From an uncultured Oscillospiraceae bacterium (lineage in GTDB: Bacteria; Bacillota; Clostridia; Oscillospirales; Oscillospiraceae): a DNA stretch of 5,423 nucleotides. This document shows, piece by piece, positions 1 through 5,423 of this stretch. How positions within the stretch are numbered: position 1 is the first letter of the stretch; every line of letters begins with the position of its first letter. A program made the translations under genes and the position numbers. The notes under the pieces were generated by a model. That model was given only the letters and a program-made list of their open reading frames with translations, searched no databases and was not told the DNA's origin. The stretch lies in NCBI GenBank assembly GCA_958438185.1, contig CAUBQU010000110.1:1-5423 (forward strand), in the 5' to 3' direction.

Positions 1-198
1 GCCCTCCGCCGCCTGCAGCGGGCCGGCGGGCAGGAGGCGCTGCCGGAGAAGCTGCGCCAGTCGGCCCAGCTGCGGCTGGAAAACCCGGAGGCGACGCTGC
101 AGGAGCTGGCGGATATGCAGACGCCGCCGGTGAGCAAATCCGCCATCAACCACCGGATGCGCAAGCTGGTGCAGCTGGCGGCGCAGCAGCCGACCTAA
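1..198 (+). CDS. whiA: WhiA DNA-binding protein, C-terminal fragment (5' end outside window)
   Basis: Reading frame 1 is open from the window edge to TAA at 196-198 and gives 65 residues. The fragment contains LPEKLR, then LRLENPEATLQELA, then PPVSKSAINHRMRKL. This matches the remembered C-terminal helix-turn-helix of WhiA, where an LRLxNPxAxLxELxxxxxPPxxKSxxNHRxRKL pattern ends the protein. WhiA proteins are usually about 300-325 residues, with an N-terminal LAGLIDADG-like domain followed by this helix-turn-helix, so roughly the last fifth is visible. Family knowledge: WhiA controls sporulation septation genes in Streptomyces and affects cell division and chromosome segregation in Bacillus. 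It is confined largely to Gram-positive bacteria, which helps place the organism. The stop lies 24 bases before the dnaE start with no terminator between, suggesting co-transcription. The order whiA-dnaE is one I recall from clostridia. The N-terminal part cannot be judged here. Confidence 0.9.
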   Translation, partial: ALRRLQRAGGQEALPEKLRQSAQLRLENPEATLQELADMQTPPVSKSAINHRMRKLVQLAAQQPT

Positions 199-207
199 GC
201 GCGGCGC

Positions 208-217
208 AGGAAAGGAG
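208..217 (+). promoter_or_regulatory. Ribosome binding site of dnaE
   Basis: The stretch AGGAAAGGAG lies in the 24-base gap after whiA. Its AAAGGAG core ends five bases before the ATG at 223, a good Shine-Dalgarno distance. This supports ATG 223 as the start, which also places the PHP motif HLHVHTEYS at residues 5-13, as is usual for DnaE proteins. Confidence 0.85.
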
Positions 218-222
218 CACCT

Positions 223-3200
223 ATGGGCTTTGTGCATTTGCATGTGCATACGGAATACAGCCTGCTGGACGGGGCCTGCCGGATCGGCAGCCTGGTCGAA
301 CGGGTCAAGGAGCTGGGGCAGACGGCAATCGCCATCACGGACCACGGCGTGATGTACGGCGTGGTGGATTTTTACAAGGCCTGCCGCGCCGCCGGGATCA
401 AGCCGATCTTAGGCTGCGAGGTCTATGTCGCGCCCCGGACGATGCAGGACCGGGTCCACGGGATCGACAACGAGGCCCGGCATCTGGTGCTGCTGTGTGA
501 AAATGAGACGGGCTACCGGAATCTCAGCTACCTCGTCTCCATGGGCTTTATTGAGGGATTTTACAGCAAGCCCCGGATCGACCTGGCGCTGCTGCGGCAG
601 CACAGCGAGGGTCTAATCGCCCTGAGCGCCTGCCTGGCAGGCGAGATTCCCCGTCAGCTGCTGGCCGGGGATTATGACAAGGCCCTGGAAAAGACGCAGG
701 AGCTGGCAGAAATTTTTGGGCCGGACCACTTCTATCTGGAGCTTCAGGATCACGGCCTGCCGGAGCAGCAGCGGGTCAACGCAGGGATTCTGCGCCTTGC
801 CAGGCAGACGGGGCTGCCCTTGGTCGTCACGAACGATGCCCACTATCTGCGCAAAAGCGACAGCGAGCTGCACGATGTACTCCTGTGCATCCAGACGGGC
901 AAGACGATGGACGACCCAGACCGCCTGCGCTTCCAGACGGATGAATTTTATCTCAAGAGCGAGGAGGAGCTCCGCGCCCTATTCGCCCAGGTGCCGGAGG
1001 CGTTTTCCAATACCGAGGAGATCGCCCGGCGCTGCAATGTCGAGATCACCTTCGGCAAATACCATCTGCCGGCGTTCCAATACCCCGCGGGCTACGACGG
1101 CTGGAGCTACTTCGAAAAGCTCTGCCTGGACGGCTTCGCCCGCCGCTATCCCGATAACCCGCCCGGCTACCGGGAGCGGCTGGAGTACGAGATGCAGATG
1201 ATCCGCAAGATGGGCTATGTGGACTATTTCCTCATCGTGGCGGATTTTGTCGCCTTTGCACGGCGGGAGAAGATCCCGGTGGGCCCGGGGCGCGGCTCTG
1301 CCGCCGGGGCGATGGTCTCTTACTGTATGCAGATCACGGACTTGGATCCGATGAAATACCACCTCTTCTTCGAGCGGTTTTTGAATCCCGAGCGGGTGTC
1401 CATGCCGGATATTGATATGGACTTCTGCCAGGCGCGCCGGGGGGAGGTCATTGAGTACGTCATGCGCAAATACGGCGCGGACCATGTGGCCCAGATTGTG
1501 ACCTTTGGCACGATGGCCGCCCGGGCTGCCATCCGGGATGTGGGCCGCGTGATGAATTTCACCTACGCGGAGACGGATATCGTCGCCAAGCAGATCCCGG
1601 CGGCGCTGCATATGACGCTGGACGAGGCCCTGCGCATCTCGCCAAAGCTGCGGGAGCTCTATGACGGCGATGAGCGGGTCAAAAAGCTGGTGGATACGGC
1701 TCGGGCCATTGAGGGGATGCCCCGCAATACCTCGACCCACGCTGCCGGTGTCGTCATTACCAAGCGGCCGGTGAGCGATTATGTCCCGCTGGCCCGGAAC
1801 GACGATACCATCGTCACCCAGTTCACGATGACGACCATCGAGGAGCTGGGCCTGCTCAAGATGGATTTCTTGGGCCTGCGTAACCTGACGGTCATTGACG
1901 ATGCGGTGCAAAAGATCCGCCGGGATACGCCGGACTTTTCCATGGAGAGTGTCCCGGATGACGACGCCGAGACCTTTGCGATGCTGGGCCAGGGCCGGAC
2001 GGCGGGCGTCTTCCAGCTGGAGTCGGCGGGCATCACCGGCGTGTGCGTCGGGATGCAGCCCCAGTCGATCGAAGATCTGACGGCGATCGTCGCCTTATAC
2101 CGGCCCGGGCCGATGGATTCGATCCCGAAGTTTATCGACAGCAAGCTCCACCCGGAGAAAATTACCTATAAAACGCCCCAGCTCCAGTCGATTCTGGACG
2201 TGACCTATGGCTGCATCGTCTACCAGGAACAGGTCATTGAAATTTTCCGCAAGCTGGGCGGCTATACCCTGGGCCAGGCGGATAATATGCGCCGGGCCAT
2301 CTCAAAGAAAAAGCAGCAGGTCATCGTCGCCGAGCGCAAGGCGTTTGTCTACGGCGATCCGGACCGGGGTATCCCCGGGGCCATCGCCAATGGTGTGGAC
2401 GAGCAGGCGGCCAATGCGATCTATGACGAGATCCTGGACTTTGCCAACTACGCCTTTAACAAGGCCCATGCCGTCTGCTATGCAAAGGTCTCGTATGACA
2501 CGGCGTATCTCAAGTGCCACTATCCCAAGCAGTATATGGCGGCGCTGATGACATCTGTGCAGGATAACTCCATGAAGGTCGCGGGCTATATTGCCGCCTG
2601 CAAGGAGATGGGCCTGCAGCTGCTGCTGCCGGATATCAACCACTCCGAGAGCGCCTTCACCGTCGAGCCGGAGGGCATCCGGTTCGGGCTGGCGGCGGTC
2701 AAAAATGTCGGCAAGGGGCTGGTGGAGCAGATCGTCGCCGAACGGCAGACGGACGGGCCTTTTGCCAGCTTCCGCCAGCTTTGCGAGCGGCTGAGCCAGA
2801 CGGATCTCAATAAGCGGGCCATGGAAAATCTCATCCGCTGCGGCGCGATGGATTGCTTCGGCCACAAGCGGGCCCAGCTGCTGCTGGTCTACGACCAGGC
2901 CATGACCGACGCGGCGCAGAACCGCCGCCGGAATCTGGAGGGGCAGATCGACCTCTTCGCCATGGACCAGACGGAAAACGAAGCGGAGATCCCCATGCCT
3001 GATGTGCCGGAGCTGCCGCCCCAGGAGCGCATGGCGGGGGAGAAGGAGACGACGGGCCTCTATCTCTCCGGCCATCCCATGGACGCCTACCGGCCGATGC
3101 TGAAAAACGCCCATGTGGCGCCCATCGGTGATATTATGACGAGCTTTGCCGAGGGGGCGGACCGCTATCAGGATGAGCAGGTCGTGACGATCGCCGGGGT

Positions 3201-3690
3201 CATCCAGGCCATCCGGACGAGGCCAACGCGGAACGGTTCGCTCATGGCGTATATCGTTCTGGAGGACGATACGGCGGCCATTGAGATGCTGGCGTTTTCT
3301 TCTGTTCTGCGGCGCTATGATTCATTTTTGAAGGAGAATCAGCCGGTGATGATCACCGGGAAGCTGTCCGTCCGAGACGAAAAGGACCCACAGCTGATGG
3401 TCGACCGCGCCCGTCTGCTGCTCGACGGCGAGGAACCAATCCCGCTGCCGGATCTGCCGTCCCGGTCGCAGCTTTCGCCGGACCAGCGGCTCTATCTGCG
3501 GGTGGACAAGCTGGACAGCCGCGATTTTTGCAAGACCCGGGCGATTTTGAACCTGTTCCCGGGGCTGACGCAGGTGATCCTGGTGGCGGCGGATACCGGC
3601 AAGCGCTACGGCACGAGGTGCGATCCGGAGCCTGGAATGCTCCAGGAGCTGCGCCGGGTGCTGGGCGAGAAAAATGTTGTGATAAAATAG
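223..3690 (+). CDS. dnaE: DNA polymerase III alpha subunit, C-family (DnaE)
   Basis: This 1155-residue cytoplasmic polymerase extends DNA primers during chromosome replication; E. coli DnaE is 1160 residues. Visible domains, in order: an N-terminal PHP domain (about 1-270) with H7/H9, D40/H41, E66, H87, C137 and D205/H207; a palm with GPGRGS (354-359) and PDIDMDF (395-401), where D398 and D400 match the E. coli catalytic pair D401/D403, and MDFLGL supplying the third aspartate, D548; fingers with GGYTLGQADNMRRAISKKK; a helix-hairpin-helix region around GLAAVKNVG (822-830); a clamp-binding motif QIDLF (908-912); an OB fold (about 986-1065); and a C-terminal domain from about 1080. In E. coli the last of these binds tau; whether it does here is unknown. 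The PHP metal site looks complete, unlike the degenerate E. coli one. Many Firmicutes also carry PolC as main replicase; none is visible here, so this enzyme could be the main or the lagging-strand/auxiliary polymerase. No frameshift or truncation is seen. Confidence 0.97.
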   Translation: MGFVHLHVHTEYSLLDGACRIGSLVERVKELGQTAIAITDHGVMYGVVDFYKACRAAGIKPILGCEVYVAPRTMQDRVHGIDNEARHLVLLCENETGYRNLSYLVSMGFIEGFYSKPRIDLALLRQHSEGLIALSACLAGEIPRQLLAGDYDKALEKTQELAEIFGPDHFYLELQDHGLPEQQRVNAGILRLARQTGLPLVVTNDAHYLRKSDSELHDVLLCIQTGKTMDDPDRLRFQTDEFYLKSEEELRALFAQVPEAFSNTEEIARRCNVEITFGKYHLPAFQYPAGYDGWSYFEKLCLDGFARRYPDNPPGYRERLEYEMQMIRKMGYVDYFLIVADFVAFARREKIPVGPGRGSAAGAMVSYCMQITDLDPMKYHLFFERFLNPERVSMPDIDMDFCQARRGEVIEYVMRKYGADHVAQIVTFGTMAARAAIRDVGRVMNFTYAETDIVAKQIPAALHMTLDEALRISPKLRELYDGDERVKKLVDTARAIEGMPRNTSTHAAGVVITKRPVSDYVPLARNDDTIVTQFTMTTIEELGLLKMDFLGLRNLTVIDDAVQKIRRDTPDFSMESVPDDDAETFAMLGQGRTAGVFQLESAGITGVCVGMQPQSIEDLTAIVALYRPGPMDSIPKFIDSKLHPEKITYKTPQLQSILDVTYGCIVYQEQVIEIFRKLGGYTLGQADNMRRAISKKKQQVIVAERKAFVYGDPDRGIPGAIANGVDEQAANAIYDEILDFANYAFNKAHAVCYAKVSYDTAYLKCHYPKQYMAALMTSVQDNSMKVAGYIAACKEMGLQLLLPDINHSESAFTVEPEGIRFGLAAVKNVGKGLVEQIVAERQTDGPFASFRQLCERLSQTDLNKRAMENLIRCGAMDCFGHKRAQLLLVYDQAMTDAAQNRRRNLEGQIDLFAMDQTENEAEIPMPDVPELPPQERMAGEKETTGLYLSGHPMDAYRPMLKNAHVAPIGDIMTSFAEGADRYQDEQVVTIAGVIQAIRTRPTRNGSLMAYIVLEDDTAAIEMLAFSSVLRRYDSFLKENQPVMITGKLSVRDEKDPQLMVDRARLLLDGEEPIPLPDLPSRSQLSPDQRLYLRVDKLDSRDFCKTRAILNLFPGLTQVILVAADTGKRYGTRCDPEPGMLQELRRVLGEKNVVIK

Positions 3691-3719
3691 CGAGCGGGGG
3701 AGAAAACGCTTGCAAATTG

Positions 3720-3728
3720 TGTTATAAT
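3720..3728 (+). promoter_or_regulatory. Extended -10 promoter for the lipoprotein gene
   Basis: TATAAT at 3723-3728 is a perfect housekeeping sigma factor -10 element. It is preceded by TG at 3720-3721, giving the extended -10 form TGnTATAAT. At the normal 17-base spacing the -35 region (3700-3705, GAGAAA) matches the consensus poorly; TTGCAA at 3710-3715 is only seven bases upstream and cannot serve as -35. An extended -10 can compensate for a weak -35. The site sits in an AT-rich island between dnaE and the next gene, and predicts a transcript start near 3735 with a leader of about 60 bases. The transcript start is inferred. Confidence 0.7.
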
Positions 3729-3739
3729 CTATCATAGGT

Positions 3740-3767
3740 AAAAAAGATCGCGCGCAGTGCGCCGATC
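3740..3767. other. Leader hairpin; reads as a terminator-like structure on the - strand
   Basis: GATCG (3746-3750) pairs with CGATC (3763-3767). GCGC (3752-3755) pairs with GCGC (3759-3762). C3751 is bulged and the loop is AGT. Six A residues (3740-3745) lie directly 5' of the stem, so the - strand shows a GC-rich hairpin followed by six T residues, the layout of an intrinsic terminator. On the + strand no U-tract follows, so it would not terminate dnaE read-through; there it would sit a few bases after the predicted transcript start as a 5' leader hairpin. No - strand gene that would need a terminator is credible here. The pairing is visible in the sequence; the role is unknown. Confidence 0.5.
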
Positions 3768-3780
3768 CAGTTTGCAGGCG

Positions 3781-3790
3781 AAAGGAGGGG
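3781..3790 (+). promoter_or_regulatory. Strong ribosome binding site deciding a GTG start
   Basis: AAAGGAGGGG contains a full AGGAGG at 3783-3788. The gap to GTG 3798 is nine bases, while the next in-frame ATG at 3810 would be 21 bases away. This favours GTG 3798 as the start of the lipoprotein gene. GTG also keeps the positively charged MKRK n-region of the signal peptide. Confidence 0.8.
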
Positions 3791-3797
3791 GACCGGT

Positions 3798-5117
3798 GTG
3801 AAACGAAAAATGATTTTGATGGCGCTTTTGTGCGCGCTGTTGGCACTGGGGCTCTCCGGCTGCCTGTTTAAGCCGGTCAATGAGCTTTATACCCTGCCGC
3901 AGCAGCCGCCGGAATACGATGCGCTGCAATCGGAGCTGGACCGACTGCTTGCCACCGGGATGCAGTACAGCGCCCCGGCCTCTGGGGACAACCTGCAGGC
4001 GGTGCAGATGGCCGATCTGACCGGCGACGGGGTGGACGAGGTCCTGGTATTTCTCAAGGCCAGCGGGGAAAAGCCGCTGCAGGTCTATATCTACGAAAAG
4101 CGGGGCGGGCAGTACGAGAATATCGCCGTCCTCACCAGTAGCGGCAGCAGCTTTGACCGGGTGGACTATGTCCAGCTGGACGGCGCACCGGGCCTGGAAA
4201 TTATTCTGGGGACCCAGGTCAGCGCCCAGGTGCTGCAATCGCTGCACGCCTACACCCTGCAGAGCGGCGGCGCGGAGGAGCTGCTGAGTACAAATTATTT
4301 TCGCTATACCACGGCGGATCTGGATGCCGACGGCGTTGAGGAGCTGGTGAGCTTCCGCTCCGGCGAGGCCGATCAGCCTGGCGTGGCGGAGCGATTCGTC
4401 TGCGATGGTGGGCAGCTTGTCCCGGCGGGGCAGGCGAGCCTCTCCCAGCCGCTGGAGGCGGACGGCATCGTCCGTTTGCTGTGCGGCTATGTGCAGGAGG
4501 GACTGTGCGGCGTCTTTGCCGCCAGCCGGCTGTCGGGCGGCGGCCTGGTCACGGATGTGTTTGCCCTGCGGGACGGCACATTTACCAATATCGCCCTGCA
4601 GGAGGGCAGCGCCGGGACAGCCCGGGAGGGCGAGATCTTCGGCATGGATATCGATGACGACGGCTTTGTTGAGCTGCCCAGCGTGCAGTACCTGCAAAAG
4701 CTGGAGAACCAGGACACGCGGACCTACTACCTCGTCGACTGGTATAATCTGGACGCAGACGGCGGCAAGCACACAAAGCTGACGACGTATTACAACGTGG
4801 AGAGCGGCTGGTACCTGAAGCTGCCGCCGGCTTGGCGGGGCAAGGTCCTGGTCCACTACGGAGAAGACGAAAGCGGCTACACGGGCTATGGCTTTTATCT
4901 CTACGCCGCCGCGCCGGAGCAGACTCAGTGGGCGGCGACGATCTATCAATTTACGGGGCCGGACGCCCAGACCCGTGCCAATGAGGATGGTCGCTTTCTG
5001 CTGGCAGCCCAGGGAGACGTGGCCTTTGCCGCGGCCCTGTCGGACGACGTGGGGCTGACAGAGGCGGAGCTTGGGCGGCTGTTCTGCCTGGTGCATCTGC
5101 ACTGGAACGCCGCCTAG
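3798..5117 (+). CDS. Predicted surface lipoprotein with VCBS/FG-GAP-like acidic loops
   Basis: This 439-residue protein begins with a lipoprotein signal peptide: MKRK, a hydrophobic stretch (about 5-19), then the lipobox LSGC with the predicted lipidated cysteine at C22. It should be anchored to the outer face of the cytoplasmic membrane. The mature part has no further membrane segment. It carries four acidic loops at roughly even domain intervals: ADLTGDGVDE (D73, D77, D80), ADLDADGVEE (D174, D176, D178), MDIDDDGFVE (D284, D286, D288) and YNLDADGG (N317, D319, D321). Such DxDxDG loops followed by a beta strand are typical of calcium-binding VCBS/FG-GAP beta-propeller-like repeats; the first has Thr-Gly in place of the middle Asp, and the last lacks the usual hydrophobic strand after it. 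I do not recognise a named family, and no catalytic motif is evident. It has its own promoter and is followed after 37 bases by a response regulator gene, so a role in envelope sensing alongside a two-component system is possible but unproven. Confidence 0.88.
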   Translation: MKRKMILMALLCALLALGLSGCLFKPVNELYTLPQQPPEYDALQSELDRLLATGMQYSAPASGDNLQAVQMADLTGDGVDEVLVFLKASGEKPLQVYIYEKRGGQYENIAVLTSSGSSFDRVDYVQLDGAPGLEIILGTQVSAQVLQSLHAYTLQSGGAEELLSTNYFRYTTADLDADGVEELVSFRSGEADQPGVAERFVCDGGQLVPAGQASLSQPLEADGIVRLLCGYVQEGLCGVFAASRLSGGGLVTDVFALRDGTFTNIALQEGSAGTAREGEIFGMDIDDDGFVELPSVQYLQKLENQDTRTYYLVDWYNLDADGGKHTKLTTYYNVESGWYLKLPPAWRGKVLVHYGEDESGYTGYGFYLYAAAPEQTQWAATIYQFTGPDAQTRANEDGRFLLAAQGDVAFAAALSDDVGLTEAELGRLFCLVHLHWNAA

Positions 5118-5140
5118 GCGAAATTCCCGCCGCTTTCAAA

Positions 5141-5148
5141 AAAGGGGG
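5141..5148 (+). promoter_or_regulatory. Ribosome binding site of the response regulator gene
   Basis: AAAGGGGG is one base away from AAAGGAGG and lies six bases before ATG 5155. No promoter or terminator is visible in the 37-base gap after the lipoprotein gene (only a 4-bp GGCG/CGCC inverted pair at 5117-5131 with no T-tract), which suggests translation from a shared transcript. Confidence 0.65.
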
Positions 5149-5154
5149 ACAACC

Positions 5155-5423
5155 ATGAAAAAGGTTTTGATACTGGAAGATGAAGTGAATATCCGGAGCT
5201 TTGTGGTCATCAATCTGCAGCGCGCCGGTTACGATACGATCGAGGCCGGAACGGGGGCAGAGGCGCTGGAGCAGCTGCGGCAGAACCCGGATATCGGCGT
5301 GGCGATCCTGGATATCATGCTGCCGGATATCGACGGCTTCGAGGTCTGCCGTAATATCCGGGCGACGAATAAGCAGATCGGCATTATTATGCTAACGGCC
5401 CGCACCCAGGAGATGGATAAGGT
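5155..5423 (+). CDS. Response regulator, receiver domain (3' end outside window)
   Basis: The visible 89 residues form most of a CheY-like receiver domain. The acidic pocket is E8/D9 (LILEDE), the phosphoacceptor aspartate is D53 within ILDIMLPDIDGFEVC, and the switch threonine is T81 within IIMLTAR. The conserved lysine and the output domain lie beyond the window edge. The MLPDIDGFEVC pattern resembles OmpR/PhoB-type regulators, which carry a winged-helix DNA-binding output domain, but this cannot be confirmed here. Family role: a sensor histidine kinase transfers phosphate to the aspartate, changing output activity, usually transcription. The gene follows the lipoprotein gene by 37 bases with no terminator, so the two are probably co-transcribed. 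A histidine kinase gene would be expected downstream. Confidence 0.93.
   Translation, partial: MKKVLILEDEVNIRSFVVINLQRAGYDTIEAGTGAEALEQLRQNPDIGVAILDIMLPDIDGFEVCRNIRATNKQIGIIMLTARTQEMDK

Noticed and set aside
979..1911. A 310-codon open frame on the - strand inside dnaE
   Set aside because: It lies wholly opposite highly conserved polymerase motifs, has a biased composition and no recognisable domain. It is a shadow frame.
2302..3114. A 270-codon open frame on the - strand inside dnaE
   Set aside because: Same pattern: composition mirrors dnaE codon use, and there is no domain or independent context.
3677..3688. TTGTGA and TAAAAT at the dnaE 3' end as promoter elements
   Set aside because: The two boxes are adjacent rather than about 17 bases apart, and TTGTGA is 40 bases from the good TATAAT, so neither pairing makes a promoter.
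3693..3710. AGCG/CGCT inverted pair after dnaE as a terminator
   Set aside because: The stem is only four base pairs with a ten-base loop and no T-tract follows.
3710..3715. TTGCAA as a -35 element
   Set aside because: It is only seven bases from the TATAAT, far short of the 16-18 needed. The promoter is better read as an extended -10 type.
3732..5102. A 456-codon open frame on the - strand opposite the lipoprotein gene
   Set aside because: No ribosome binding site precedes its start. Its product is rich in Q, H, R and L, as expected from reading CTG/CAG-rich codons backwards, and shows no domain. The + strand frame has a signal peptide, lipobox, repeated motifs and a strong ribosome binding site, so this is a GC-driven shadow.
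5117..5131. GGCG/CGCC inverted pair after the lipoprotein gene as a terminator
   Set aside because: The stem is four base pairs and is followed by GCTTTC and then A/G-rich sequence, not a T-tract.

Overview
The window looks like a chromosomal segment from a GC-rich member of the Firmicutes, most likely a clostridial gut-type lineage such as the Oscillospirales. Three things point there: a WhiA C-terminus directly followed by dnaE, strong AGGAGG-type ribosome binding sites, and a TATAAT promoter standing out in otherwise GC-rich, CTG/CAG-rich coding DNA. The taxonomic placement is inferred from gene content and codon style, not from a database match. All genes are on the + strand, and no gap between genes exceeds about 110 bases.

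Left part (1-3690): the last 65 codons of whiA, a sporulation/cell-division-linked DNA-binding protein, are followed after 24 bases by a complete dnaE. The dnaE product is a 1155-residue C-family DNA polymerase III alpha subunit. It has an apparently intact PHP metal site, the palm aspartates, helix-hairpin-helix elements, a beta-clamp-binding motif, an OB fold and a C-terminal domain. The short spacing suggests that whiA and dnaE are co-transcribed.

Middle (3691-3797): a 107-base gap marks a transcription-unit boundary. It holds an extended -10 promoter (TGTTATAAT), a leader hairpin flanked on its 5' side by six A residues (so terminator-like on the - strand), and a strong ribosome binding site. 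No intrinsic terminator for dnaE is visible.

Right part (3798-5423): a 439-residue lipoprotein has a clear signal peptide and lipobox and four acidic DxDxDG-type loops of the kind seen in VCBS/FG-GAP and dockerin-like calcium-binding repeats. After 37 bases comes the start of a response regulator receiver domain, cut by the window end. The lipoprotein and the regulator probably form one operon, perhaps with a sensor kinase beyond the window, so the lipoprotein may be an envelope partner of a two-component system. That link is an inference from position only.

I see no mobile elements, RNA genes, CRISPR arrays or signs of recent transfer. Most of the window is ordinary core chromosome. The least explained part is the lipoprotein and its leader.
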